Origin: Candidatus Binatia bacterium
GTDB lineage: Bacteria > Desulfobacterota > Binatia > UBA12015
Length of the DNA: 64,000 nucleotides
NCBI GenBank assembly: GCA_029248525.1
Contig: JAQWJE010000013.1
Span: 88,043-152,042 of the forward strand
Direction: 5' to 3'
The notes beneath the pieces were generated by a model, which was not told the origin of the DNA, searched no databases, and saw only the letters and a list, made by a program, of their open reading frames with translations. A program made the position numbers and the translations under genes. Shown here piece by piece: positions 36,174 to 45,051 of this stretch (position 1 is the stretch's first letter; every line of letters begins with the position of its first letter).

Positions 36174-38405
36174 ATGCCGGCAGGGATCAAGGGAGCGAAT
36201 CAGCTGAGGGGTTCGGGTTCAGAGTGCGAAATACCGGGACTTTCAGCCAGAGGAATACTTTCGGCTTTGCTGATCGTTCTCTGTGGCTGGGGCATGGGTT
36301 GCAGTTCCACGCCAGATCCAGCGCCGAGAGTGGCAGAAGTTCGATCCTCCGAGGAGCAGATTCCGGAGCATGAATGGCGGAGCTATCTGGGCGACCGATC
36401 ACGGGCTCATTTCTCACCGCTCCAGCAGATCAATCGGGAAACTGTCGCTAACCTCGAGGTTGCATGGGTGTACGATGCCGGAGGGGCGGATCCCGCCGGT
36501 GGCACGCAGATTCAATTCAATCCTCTGATTGTCAAAGGGGTCCTCTACGGTGCCTCGCCCACGATGCGCTTCTTTGCTCTGGATGCGGCCACCGGCAACG
36601 AGTTGTGGAGCTTTGATCCGGGTGCCGAAGTCGAGGTCTGGACCGCCACCCGAGGCGCGGTCTACTGGTCCGAGGGGGAAGAGGAGAGAATCTTTTTCGG
36701 GGTAGGACCCTACCTGTATGCCCTGGACCCCTTGCGCGGTAAGCCGATCACCTCCTTTGCTGATCAGGGCCGTCTGGATCTGCGGGAAGACCTGGGCCGA
36801 GACGTCGGTGACGATATCATGGGCGTTGTGCTGACCACGCCTCCGGCACTTTTCGACGACCTTCTGATTGTCGGGGGGCGCGTGAATGAAATGGCGGGCG
36901 CTGCTCCCGGACATGTGCGTGCGTTCGACGTGCGGACCGGTGAGATGCGATGGATTTTTCATACCATTCCGCTCGCAGGTCAATTCGGAGCCGAGACCTG
37001 GCAGCCCAACGCGGCCGAGACCGCGGGTGGTGCGAATGCCTGGGCCGGGATGGCCGTGGATGAGGAGCGTGGTCTGGTTTTCGTTCCCACGGGTTCGGCA
37101 GCGGGCGATTTTTATGGGGGTGAGCGTCCCGGGGATAACCTCTTCGCAAACTCCCTGGTGGCACTCGACGCGAGAGACGGCACGCGGCGCTGGCATCAGC
37201 AAATTGTGCACCATGATCTCTGGGATCGCGATTTACCGGCGCCGCCGAATCTTGTCGTTTTGCAGCGCGACGGCGTCGAGATTCCTGCAGTCGCGCAGGT
37301 CACAAAAACGGGAGATACCTATGTCTTCCACCGCGATACCGGCGAGACGCTGTTTCCGATCGAGGAGAGGTCTGTTCCGTCGAGCACCATTGACGGGGAA
37401 GTTGCCTCGCCGACCCAACCGCGGCCCTTGCTGCCCCGGCCATTCGTTCGACAGGAATTTACTCTGCGCGACGTGACCGATCGCAATGAGGTAGCGGCCG
37501 CGGCGGTTCGCGAGAGTCTCGCCGAGCTGCGCTTCGGACCGCTTTTCGAGCCGCCGAGTCTGGCGGGCACGATTCAATATCCGGGGCTCGACGGAGGTGC
37601 GGAATGGGGCGGCGCGGCTTGGAATGAACAAAGCCAATTACTTTTCATAAACGCTAATCAGGTGCCTTGGATCGTCAAGATGGTGGCCGTGGAGAAGGGG
37701 TTCGATCCTTTCTCGGACCCCGCGGGGGGCTACACGCTGGCCTGCGCCGGTTGTCATGGCATGGATATGAAGGGCGATGGGGCCGGGATCCCCTCGCTCC
37801 TCGATGTGACCGATCGGTTGTCCTATCTGGAAATCTACCGGGTCATGCGGGACGGGCGGGGGCGAATGCCCGGCTTCGGAGGTATGACCGAATGGTGGGA
37901 ACTCGCGGGTCTCGCTGGCTATATTTATTTCGCCGATGAATACGACGCGCCCTCAAAATGGGCAGCGGCCGGCGGTGATCTGGAATATATCAGCGCCGGG
38001 TATCAGAGATTCCTGGACCCCGACTTCCTGCCGGCATCTCGGCCTCCCTGGGGAACATTTTCGGCGATCGATATGCAGACCGGCGAGATTCGCTGGCAGG
38101 TGCCTCTGGGGGACTACCCGAAGGTTCTTGCCAGTGGCGATTCCGGTCTGGGTGCCGAGAACTATGGCGGGCCCGTGGCGACGGCGGGCGGCTTGTTGTT
38201 TCTCGCGGCAACCCCCGACAGCCGCTTCCGCGCCTTCGACCAGAGGACCGGCGAGGTTCTTTGGCAGGCTGATCTTCCGGCACCCGGGTTCGCGACACCG
38301 GCCACCTACGCGGTTGGAGGTCGACAGTTCGTCGTGATCGCCGCCGGAGGAGGAAAGCTGGAACAGCCTTCGGGAAGTTCCTACGTTGCCTTCGCCTTGC
38401 CCTAG
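36174..38405 (+). CDS. PQQ-dependent dehydrogenase with cytochrome c domain, lipoprotein
   Basis: 743 residues from ATG 36174, with AGGAGAAG four bases upstream. A lipoprotein signal ends at Cys43 (LLIVLCGWGMGCSS). The body is a PQQ beta-propeller of the quinoprotein glucose/alcohol dehydrogenase type: WRSYLGDRSRAHFSPLQQI near the start and repeats with WQPNAAETAGGANAW and HHDLWDRDLPAPP. A single c-type heme site CAGCH lies at Cys524/Cys527/His528 inserted before the last blades. It would oxidise a sugar or alcohol in the periplasm and pass electrons to the respiratory chain. The stop shares a CTAG with the convergent SRPBCC gene. Confidence 0.92.
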   Translation: MPAGIKGANQLRGSGSECEIPGLSARGILSALLIVLCGWGMGCSSTPDPAPRVAEVRSSEEQIPEHEWRSYLGDRSRAHFSPLQQINRETVANLEVAWVYDAGGADPAGGTQIQFNPLIVKGVLYGASPTMRFFALDAATGNELWSFDPGAEVEVWTATRGAVYWSEGEEERIFFGVGPYLYALDPLRGKPITSFADQGRLDLREDLGRDVGDDIMGVVLTTPPALFDDLLIVGGRVNEMAGAAPGHVRAFDVRTGEMRWIFHTIPLAGQFGAETWQPNAAETAGGANAWAGMAVDEERGLVFVPTGSAAGDFYGGERPGDNLFANSLVALDARDGTRRWHQQIVHHDLWDRDLPAPPNLVVLQRDGVEIPAVAQVTKTGDTYVFHRDTGETLFPIEERSVPSSTIDGEVASPTQPRPLLPRPFVRQEFTLRDVTDRNEVAAAAVRESLAELRFGPLFEPPSLAGTIQYPGLDGGAEWGGAAWNEQSQLLFINANQVPWIVKMVAVEKGFDPFSDPAGGYTLACAGCHGMDMKGDGAGIPSLLDVTDRLSYLEIYRVMRDGRGRMPGFGGMTEWWELAGLAGYIYFADEYDAPSKWAAAGGDLEYISAGYQRFLDPDFLPASRPPWGTFSAIDMQTGEIRWQVPLGDYPKVLASGDSGLGAENYGGPVATAGGLLFLAATPDSRFRAFDQRTGEVLWQADLPAPGFATPATYAVGGRQFVVIAAGGGKLEQPSGSSYVAFALP

Positions 38406-38950
38406 GGGCGGGCTTGACTGGTTTGTTCCCGGACCCGCTCGACCAGAGCGAGGTCCATTCGTTCGAATGCCTCAAACGTGTAGCGCTGCGATCCGTTGTC
38501 TTTCATTCGGTGCGCCAGCCAGCCACGGAACTCCTCCCGTTGGACAAATTCGACTTCGCCTTCGCCGACCTCTGCGAAGTGAAAGCTATGGTCCGTCTCC
38601 AGAAAGCCGGACACCAGAATGCTTCCGTGCCAATGAAGCACGGAGGGAGCGGTGGCGGTTACGATTTTGGGGCGAACGACAACGGGAAGCTTCCAGTTTT
38701 CCTGAACAATGGTGACTCGGAGCATCTCTCCCGGCTGCAGGATGCCCTCCATTTTTTTCACATAAGGGTTCCAGTCGTGGAATAAATCGGCGCGCGTCAA
38801 AATTTCCCAGGCAGCCTCCCGGGTGCCCGGGAAGCGCACGCGATGCTCGACCACATAGACAGCAGCTTCGCCATCATAGGAACGGAGGAAGAGGACGCCT
38901 GCCCCCCCGATTCCCATCAGCAGCACAATACCCCAGAGAAATATTTGCAT
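38402..38950 (-). CDS. SRPBCC-family protein with N-terminal membrane anchor
   Basis: 182 residues from ATG 38950, with GGAGGAGA upstream; the longer frame to 39043 is rejected. One N-terminal helix (IFLWGIVLLMGIGGAGVLFL) anchors a START/SRPBCC-like domain (VRFPGTREAAWEILTRADLFHDWNPYVKKM ... LRVTIVQENWKLPVVVRPKIV). Such folds bind hydrophobic ligands such as lipids or polyketides. It lies head-on with the PQQ gene (CTAG) and divergent from the ThuA lipoprotein. No specific ligand can be named. Confidence 0.8.
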   Translation of the reverse strand: MQIFLWGIVLLMGIGGAGVLFLRSYDGEAAVYVVEHRVRFPGTREAAWEILTRADLFHDWNPYVKKMEGILQPGEMLRVTIVQENWKLPVVVRPKIVTATAPSVLHWHGSILVSGFLETDHSFHFAEVGEGEVEFVQREEFRGWLAHRMKDNGSQRYTFEAFERMDLALVERVREQTSQARP

Positions 38951-39082
38951 CACCAATCTCCTCCTGAGCCCGATTTTTTGCAGGATCGGTTCCGCTCCCG
39001 AGCACTTTCCCCTATTCCCATAACTATCGGAGTGACGGATCACGGCGGTCGCGTCAACGATCAGGCTGGAAGGAAGTTGTTT

Positions 39083-39955
39083 ATGATGTCGAAGCGAGTC
39101 TTGCGCAGCGCGGGTCTATTGGGGCTATCGCTCCTCTTGTTCGGTGGGTGTTCGACCCTGCGGGTATTTTTTCCGTCAAAGACCTATGAAACGACAGCGC
39201 CCGAAGTCCCCTCCACAATAAAGAAGCCTGCAGTGCTGCTCTACTCGAAGACGAATGGCTTTCGACACGACGAGGCGATTCCGGCGGCAAATGCCCTGCT
39301 GACGAAACTGGCAGCGGAACGGGGCTGGAGCGTCTTTGCGACCGAAAATGGTGCGATTTTCAATCCGATCGACCTGGCGAGGTTTACGGTGGTGGTGTGG
39401 AACAACACCAGCGGCGACACTCTGAATCCGGCGCAAAAAAAGGACTGGCAGGCATGGCTGATCTCAGGCGGCGGGGCGATTGCCATTCATGGGGCCGGGG
39501 GAGATTCCTCCTATGATTGGGATTGGCATCCAGAGAACTTTATTCGTGCACAATTTACCATGCATACGATGGGACCGCAGTTTCAGGACGCGACTGCGAT
39601 TGTCGAGAATGCCGATCATCCCGCGACGCGGGAATTACCTGCCACGTGGACGCATAATGAGGAGTGGTATTCCTTTGCCGAGAGCCCGCGGGACAAGGGT
39701 GTCGATGTTCTGGTCAGGGTTGATGAGCGCACCTACGATCCGACCTTCAGTCTCTTCTGGATGGACACGGATATCGCGATGGGCGATCACCCGGTCGTAT
39801 GGAGCCATTGCGAGGGTCGTGGTCGTGTTTTCTTCTCGGCGCTCGGACACCAGGCCGCGGCGTATCAGTCCGCGGAGATGAAGGCACTTTTGGGGGGCGC
39901 ACTTGATTGGGCTGCGGACCCCGCACTTGCCGATTGTGAAAGCGAGGACACCTGA
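39083..39955 (+). CDS. ThuA-domain lipoprotein
   Basis: 290 residues from ATG 39083 with AAGGAAG upstream. Lipoprotein signal LLGLSLLLFGGCSTL. The mature protein is a ThuA-like glutamine-amidotransferase fold: LLYSKTNGFRHDEAI, VVWNNTSGDTLN, GGGAIAIHGAGGDSS and THNEEWYSFAESPR are family landmarks. ThuA domains are associated with sugar metabolism (trehalose, PQQ dehydrogenases in other bacteria). The proximity to the PQQ dehydrogenase 0.7 kb away and the kinase that overlaps its stop (TGATG) suggests a periplasmic carbohydrate role, which is inference. Confidence 0.88.
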   Translation: MMSKRVLRSAGLLGLSLLLFGGCSTLRVFFPSKTYETTAPEVPSTIKKPAVLLYSKTNGFRHDEAIPAANALLTKLAAERGWSVFATENGAIFNPIDLARFTVVVWNNTSGDTLNPAQKKDWQAWLISGGGAIAIHGAGGDSSYDWDWHPENFIRAQFTMHTMGPQFQDATAIVENADHPATRELPATWTHNEEWYSFAESPRDKGVDVLVRVDERTYDPTFSLFWMDTDIAMGDHPVVWSHCEGRGRVFFSALGHQAAAYQSAEMKALLGGALDWAADPALADCESEDT

Positions 39956-41013
39956 TGGATCTCTCGAAGCTGCCGCAAACCCCCGAGGAGATTTCGGCAT
40001 CCTGGTTGACCGAAGCTCTGGCGGAAACACATCCGGGTGTCCGGGCAAAAAAGATCGACCTCGTAGATGCGCATAGCGGAACGACAGGACGCGCGCGGAT
40101 TCAAGTTTCCTGGGAGGGCGAGGGTGCACCTGCAAACTCTTTATTCGTCAAGTTGCCGCCGACCAATGAGATTTCGAAACAAATGGTTCTGGCGACGGGG
40201 ATGGGTCGCCGCGAGGCACGCTTTTATCAGCATGTCGCGGCCCATGTGCCGGTAAGGGTTCCACGTCCCTTGTGGGCTGTGTCGAATGAAGAGGGTTCCG
40301 CCTACCTCATGCTGCTTGAAGATCTGGAGGTTGCCGGCTGTGTCTTTCCCGGACCCGACGACCCCAAGGTGCTTCCGCTTGCCGAATCCTTGATGGCAGC
40401 GTTGGGCCAGCTCCACGCATCCTATGCGATTGGGGACGGTGCGGAAGTAGCGATCGAGGGGATCGAGCCCCCGATGCGAAATGATTGGGGACAGATTCTG
40501 GTGGAGTCGGCATTGACCCAGTTCGAAGCCGAGATGCCGGAGGAGTTTTCCCGATTGGGCCGGCTGTATCTGGAGAAGAACGCCGCATTTCAGAACCTTC
40601 TGGAGACAGGGCCTTCGACGTTGATTCACGGGGACCCCCATATCGGGAACCTCTTTCTCGAAGGCCGGACGGTCGGATTTCTCGACTGGGCTTGCACGGC
40701 GGTCGGCGTCGGCGTTCGAGATGTTGCCTACTTCTTGTGTAATTCAATGCCCGCCGACATCCGGCGCATGCACGAGAAAAGGTTGCTCGCGATCTATCAG
40801 GAGAGTCTGGCTGCGGGGGGGTGCCGGTTGGACCTGGCGACCATCGAAGAAGACTATCGACGATTTTCTGCCTACGCCTGGATCGCCGCTGTGACGACAC
40901 TCGCGGCCGGTGATCGGATGCAAAGTCTGGCCATCGGCCGCGCGGCGACCGAGCGCGCCAATCAGGCGATCCGTGATCTGGGAACGTTCGAGTATTTTCG
41001 GGATCGTCTCTAG
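39955..41013 (+). CDS. Phosphotransferase of the APH/ecdysteroid-kinase-like type
   Basis: 352 residues; the ATG shares its A with the stop of the ThuA gene, so translation is coupled. It has the protein-kinase-like fold of aminoglycoside/choline/EcKinase-type enzymes: ATP site region SLFVKLPPTNE, catalytic loop IHGDPHIGNLF and metal-binding Asp in VGFLDWACTAVG. These phosphorylate small alcohols (drugs, choline, sterols); the substrate is unknown here. No signal peptide, so cytoplasmic. The stop lies in a CTAG with the convergent MFS gene. Confidence 0.88.
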   Translation: MDLSKLPQTPEEISASWLTEALAETHPGVRAKKIDLVDAHSGTTGRARIQVSWEGEGAPANSLFVKLPPTNEISKQMVLATGMGRREARFYQHVAAHVPVRVPRPLWAVSNEEGSAYLMLLEDLEVAGCVFPGPDDPKVLPLAESLMAALGQLHASYAIGDGAEVAIEGIEPPMRNDWGQILVESALTQFEAEMPEEFSRLGRLYLEKNAAFQNLLETGPSTLIHGDPHIGNLFLEGRTVGFLDWACTAVGVGVRDVAYFLCNSMPADIRRMHEKRLLAIYQESLAAGGCRLDLATIEEDYRRFSAYAWIAAVTTLAAGDRMQSLAIGRAATERANQAIRDLGTFEYFRDRL

Positions 41014-42416
41014 GGCTCGGAGCGGCCGGCGAGCGGATGGGGGGCGATCCGGATCACGGCCAGAAGGGTTGCGACCGTCGCCGCGAGCATCCCCAGATTG
41101 ATCTGGTTCAGGCTGTTGGCCAGCGGTTGGCTGGCCGCTACGCCGAGCGCGAGAATGGCTCCGGCGACGCCTGTGCCAAGCGCGATCCCGAGATTCATGG
41201 CTATTTGCAGGGAGGCCGACGCGTTTCCTTCTTCCCCGGGCGCGGCTCCCTCGAGAATGCTGAGGCTTGCTGTGGAGTACGCGATGCCCATTCCGAGTGC
41301 CGTGACCGACCAGAATGCATATACCGCCGCTACCGGGACTGCAGGTGAAAGGCACAGGGAGGTGCCGGCAATCCCGAAGCCGATCAGCACAAGGCCGCTC
41401 GCGATCATGGCGCGCCGACTGCGGCGGGGCGCCTCTCGCGCTTGAATCCAGGCACCCGCCGTCCAGAAAACAGAGCCCAAACTCAGGGGTAGCCCTGCGG
41501 CGGTCGGTGAAAGTCCGCGGAGCTTGGTTAATCCCAGGGGAACAAAAGCCTCCGCTCCGAAAAAGATAAAGCCGATGCCTCCGAGAACCAGAGTTGCTGC
41601 GGGTAGTCCGGCACGGGCGGTGAGGGTGCCCGGTGGCAGGAGCGATCTCAGGGCGGGCGCAAGAAGCATGAGGCCTGCGATCGCGGCGAGGCCGCGACGG
41701 GCCTCTCCCGGGTTTTCGAGTCCCACGAGCAAAAGGGTTGCGCCAGCCACCAGAAGCAGCGCCATGGGAAGGCGGCGGCGCTCTCCTCTTTTCGGCGCTT
41801 TCGCGGGGGTGGGTATGCCCAGTTGGCGCAGACCCGGCAAGGCCAGTAGAGCACCGGCAAGGACCGCCGGAGCCAGAGCAAAGAATACCCACCTCCAACC
41901 AATGGTATCGGTCATCCAACCGGCAATTGAGGGGCCCAGCATTCCGGGGATTACCCAAGCCGACGAAAGCGCGGCAAGCATTCTGGGCCTGGCCTCGGGG
42001 CTGTAGCCACGACCAATGGCGACATAGGCGACGGCTCCGAGCGCACCAGCCCCAAGTCCCTGAAAAGCGCGGGCCGCGACGAGCATGGGCATGGATGAGG
42101 CGAAACCGGCGGCAAGCAGACCAGCCGCAAAGATCAGACCGCCGATCCCGAAGGGGCGGGCGGGGCCGTGCTTGTCAGCAGCATCGCCTCCGATGGTGAT
42201 CCCGATCAGGTTCGCCAGCATAAACGCGCTGAAAGCCCATCCATAAATGGACAAGCCGCCGATCTCATCGACGACGGTCGGCAGAATCGTCGCCACGGCC
42301 AATGCCTCGAATGCTGTGAAAATCACCGCCAGAAGCAGCCCGGTGGTCAGCGCGCGTTGCCCCTTTTGCCAAACGCCACCGTTTGTCGACATCTGATCGT
42401 CTGCGGGGCTCGTCAT
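41010..42416 (-). CDS. MFS transporter (DHA2/EmrB-like)
   Basis: 468 residues from ATG 42416, AGAGGG upstream; the longer frame to 42527 adds a Pro/Cys-rich tail without family support. It has about fourteen hydrophobic helices with the typical motif A region (GGDAADKHGPARPFGIGGL), motif C-like GLGAGALGAVAYVAIG, and 14-TM spacing. Proteins of this group export drugs or lipids with proton antiport. It diverges from the BASS transporter with a 120-base gap. The substrate is unknown. Confidence 0.9.
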   Translation of the reverse strand: MTSPADDQMSTNGGVWQKGQRALTTGLLLAVIFTAFEALAVATILPTVVDEIGGLSIYGWAFSAFMLANLIGITIGGDAADKHGPARPFGIGGLIFAAGLLAAGFASSMPMLVAARAFQGLGAGALGAVAYVAIGRGYSPEARPRMLAALSSAWVIPGMLGPSIAGWMTDTIGWRWVFFALAPAVLAGALLALPGLRQLGIPTPAKAPKRGERRRLPMALLLVAGATLLLVGLENPGEARRGLAAIAGLMLLAPALRSLLPPGTLTARAGLPAATLVLGGIGFIFFGAEAFVPLGLTKLRGLSPTAAGLPLSLGSVFWTAGAWIQAREAPRRSRRAMIASGLVLIGFGIAGTSLCLSPAVPVAAVYAFWSVTALGMGIAYSTASLSILEGAAPGEEGNASASLQIAMNLGIALGTGVAGAILALGVAASQPLANSLNQINLGMLAATVATLLAVIRIAPHPLAGRSEP

Positions 42417-42536
42417 GATGACCCTCTTGCATAAAGCGAGACAAGAAACGATGGGCCTTGCTGTCGTGTCGGTGGCAGGGGTCTCCGGAATTCTCGGCCC
42501 TTGCGGCGAGCACCCTCGAGCGGTCATACAGAGAGC

Positions 42537-43454
42537 ATGCTTGAGAATCTGACCAGACTTTTCCCCATATGGGTTCTTCTCGCGGGCGCGGCAGCTTTGG
42601 TGCAGCCCGAGATCTTCACGTGGTTTTCGGGACCCTTCATCGTTTGGGGACTTGCCGTGATCATGCTGGGAATGGGTCTGACCTTGCGTTTTGAGGACTT
42701 CCGAGAGGTTCTGCAGATGCCGCGTCCGATTCTGCTCGGCGTTTTCTGCCAGTTTCTTGTGATGCCGGCGCTTGCCTGGGTCATCGGCATCGGATTGGAC
42801 TTGCCGACGCCTTTTGCCGTCGGGCTCATTCTGGTTGGCTGCGCTCCGGGCGGTACCGCTTCAAATGTCGTGACGTATATCGCTCGCGCGAGCCTGCCTC
42901 TCTCGGTTTTGATGACCATGTGTTCGACCTTGGCCGCGGTCATTTTGACGCCTGTTTTGACGAGTGGCTACGTGGGTACGATGGTGCCGGTCGATGGGTT
43001 CGGTTTGTTTGTCAGTACAGTGCAAGTGGTCTTGCTGCCGGTCACACTCGGGGTTGTCCTCAATCAGTTCGCCCCTCGATTGGTTGGTTGGGTGCAACCA
43101 GTGGCACCGCTGGTCGCGGTGCTCGCGATCGTGATGATCTGCGCGAGTATTATCGGACAACGGTCTGCCGAGATTATCGAAGCTGCAGGCAGTTTGCTTC
43201 TCGCCGTCGGGTTGCTTCATCTCGGTGGTTTCTTCTTTGGCTATTCGCTTGCTCGATTATTCGGTTACCCCGATGCGATTCGACGCACAGTGTCAATTGA
43301 AGTAGGTATGCAGAACTCCGGTCTCGCCGTCGTCCTGGCAAACCAGCATTTTGCAAATCCACTGACGGCTGTACCCGCTGCCATCTCGGCTGTGACGCAC
43401 TCCGTCATTGGGAGTTTGCTAGCCGCTGGATGGCGACGAACCTCAAAAGACTGA
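42537..43454 (+). CDS. BASS-family sodium:organic anion symporter
   Basis: 305 residues from ATG 42537 (the upstream in-frame start at 42501 is not supported). Ten hydrophobic segments, with family motifs VIMLGMGLTLRFEDF, GCAPGGTASNVVTYIA and SIEVGMQNSGLAV. The bile-acid:sodium symporter superfamily in bacteria takes up organic acids such as pantoate, pyruvate or bile-acid analogues; the transported molecule cannot be predicted from here. It is divergent from the MFS exporter. Confidence 0.9.
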   Translation: MLENLTRLFPIWVLLAGAAALVQPEIFTWFSGPFIVWGLAVIMLGMGLTLRFEDFREVLQMPRPILLGVFCQFLVMPALAWVIGIGLDLPTPFAVGLILVGCAPGGTASNVVTYIARASLPLSVLMTMCSTLAAVILTPVLTSGYVGTMVPVDGFGLFVSTVQVVLLPVTLGVVLNQFAPRLVGWVQPVAPLVAVLAIVMICASIIGQRSAEIIEAAGSLLLAVGLLHLGGFFFGYSLARLFGYPDAIRRTVSIEVGMQNSGLAVVLANQHFANPLTAVPAAISAVTHSVIGSLLAAGWRRTSKD

Positions 43455-43636
43455 AAAGCCTCCCGTATACTGGGACAAATTGTTCCAGATCGAACTTTTT
43501 CTCTTGAGAGCAATTGGAGACCTCATTAAGCTGAAGCCACTCATCCTTTTGGGAATTATAATTTGAATTCAAGCTCGGGGCTCGTGATCTCAGGGCCGCA
43601 CAGCGATCATCGTTACAAAAAACAGGAGTATAAAAA
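43455..43636. promoter_or_regulatory. Promoter and leader of the secreted Cys-rich protein
   Basis: An imperfect palindrome (TGGGACAA-A-TTGTTCCA, one mismatch) at 43471-43487 is followed by a short T-run, and may terminate the BASS gene or bind a regulator. A perfect -10 hexamer TATAAT lies at 43557-43562, with no good -35. It is followed immediately by a ten-base palindrome TTGAATTCAA (43563-43572) near the expected start of transcription. CAGGAG eight bases ahead of ATG 43637 is the ribosome site. Confidence 0.55.
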
Positions 43637-44551
43637 ATGTTCGGAATTTCGAAATTTATGAGACAGGGGATCGCGGCAGCCGCGGTTCTCTCGATCAGCG
43701 CTCTCGGCGCCGCCCCCGCAAGCGCTTGGTACCCCGATTACCCAATCAACCCAGACAAAGACATTGCGAAGGCACAGAAGTTTCTTCGGAACCTACAAAA
43801 AGACAACTACAAGCAGGGCATCAAATACGTTGCTTGTGTGGTCAAGGCGACCAACAAATGTTCGTACAAATTCGAATCGCCAGGATCAACGGTAGCCAGC
43901 TGTAACTTGGTGACCTACGACGACTCCGCGAACATTGCCCTGAACCCGAAGTTCTATGCGGCCGTCGAGAAATGCTCCGACAAGCAGGATTTCACGAAGA
44001 AGCAGCCGAAGGATGTCAGCTCTGCTGATGCCTACACGGGAATGGGCTGTCCGGGCGATGCCGATTCGACGACAACCGATGTCCTCGAGGACTTCGCGGA
44101 TCTCGAGTCCTGGCAGATTGGCGATGGCGAGCGCGCCACGCTTGCCCAGATTGATGCCCTTGGAGCGATCGTTCGCGTGCTCGAGACGGACACGAAACAG
44201 CAGTACAAGGATGTAGGTACGCTGTCGAAATATGCCTCTGGCTTGGGTAAGTGCATCGAGAAGTGCGAAACTGACGTCAAGAACAAGAAGGGTAACGGCG
44301 GCACAAGTGACAGCCTGACTGCCTGTGCCCCGGGCGATGCCGGTGTCGATGCGAATATGCAGGCCTGTCTCGACAAGAACACCGAGAAGCTTGAGAAGAA
44401 GGTCGGGGCCAAGTATGCCTCAATCGTTGGAATCATCGATGGTGCCTACGCAGGTGCTGCAAACGCTACCTGGAACAAGCCTGCATGTAGCGGAATTTAC
44501 CCGGGTGGGTCGCCCAGTGGCGCCTTTGTCGACGGAGCCGCGAACTTCTAG
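43637..44551 (+). CDS. Secreted Cys-rich protein of unknown function
   Basis: 304 residues with a clear signal peptide (IAAAAVLSISALGAAPASAW). The mature protein has ten cysteines, an even number consistent with five disulfides, and is rich in Lys, Asp, Ala and Tyr; motifs include CVVKATNKC and GKCIEKC. No domain I recognise. The strong ribosome site, canonical -10 and classic terminator suggest it is well expressed. Neighbours (BASS transporter, small Cys protein) give no functional hint. It may be a structural or binding protein of the envelope or medium. Confidence 0.88.
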   Translation: MFGISKFMRQGIAAAAVLSISALGAAPASAWYPDYPINPDKDIAKAQKFLRNLQKDNYKQGIKYVACVVKATNKCSYKFESPGSTVASCNLVTYDDSANIALNPKFYAAVEKCSDKQDFTKKQPKDVSSADAYTGMGCPGDADSTTTDVLEDFADLESWQIGDGERATLAQIDALGAIVRVLETDTKQQYKDVGTLSKYASGLGKCIEKCETDVKNKKGNGGTSDSLTACAPGDAGVDANMQACLDKNTEKLEKKVGAKYASIVGIIDGAYAGAANATWNKPACSGIYPGGSPSGAFVDGAANF

Positions 44552-44617
44552 GCTCTTCATTCGAAACCTCGACTACGTCGGGTGAACCCGGAGGGTTCGA
44601 GACACAAATACGAGAAA

Positions 44618-44650
44618 GGGCGTCGGTGCCAAGCACCGGCGCCCTTTTTT
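44618..44650 (+). terminator. Intrinsic terminator after the secreted Cys-rich gene
   Basis: GGGCGTCGGTG pairs with CACCGGCGCCC (one G-U) around a five-base loop CCAAG, followed by six T. This is a textbook rho-independent terminator for the plus strand. A smaller hairpin GAACCC-GGA-GGGTTC lies 20-34 bases before it. Confidence 0.92.
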
Positions 44651-44673
44651 GTTCGCGATGAATTCGAGTTGAT

Positions 44674-45051
44674 TCAAGAAGGATCGACAAGGGATCCCTG
44701 AACCATCACCGGGTGCATCGAGGGGCATTGATTATGGCAGGAGAGTCGTTCCCCGGAGAGAAGGCGAAGGCCCGGGTTTGGGAGAACGCATTCCTGCTTC
44801 TTTCGGGCAAAGGCGTCTTGCCCGAGGCCTTCTGAGGAGCAAAGTACGCAGGACTCTGCGCACAACTGCTCAATGACCAGATCCGACCCCGGTGGGGCTG
44901 TGATGGCTGTAGCGGTTTCCCGGGCGGCGATGAGCGTTGTTTCATCGACACGCCCTTCATGGCCCGGGCCGTGTACCCAAGCCGGAATCGCGATGGCGAT
45001 CAGCGGAATCGCCGCCAGCGACAAATCGATTAACCCTGATCTGAATTTCAT
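44674..45051 (-). CDS. Small secreted Cys-rich protein
   Basis: 125 residues from ATG 45051, with GGGAG upstream; the longer frame to 45141 is rejected. An N-terminal export segment (LIDLSLAAIPLIAIAIPAWV) is followed by a mature part with paired cysteines: LCAESCVLCSSEG, QECVLP and CHNQCPSMHP. The CxxxCxxC spacing could bind a metal or cluster or form disulfides. No family recognised. The opposing frame at 44873-45343 has no supporting feature. It converges with the larger Cys-rich gene through the terminator region. Confidence 0.55.
   Translation of the reverse strand: MKFRSGLIDLSLAAIPLIAIAIPAWVHGPGHEGRVDETTLIAARETATAITAPPGSDLVIEQLCAESCVLCSSEGLGQDAFARKKQECVLPNPGLRLLSGERLSCHNQCPSMHPVMVQGSLVDPS

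Noticed and set aside
44584..44600. tRNA-like GGTTCGA motif near the secreted protein's terminator
   Set aside because: It is part of a small GAACCC/GGGTTC hairpin; no acceptor or anticodon stems surround it.
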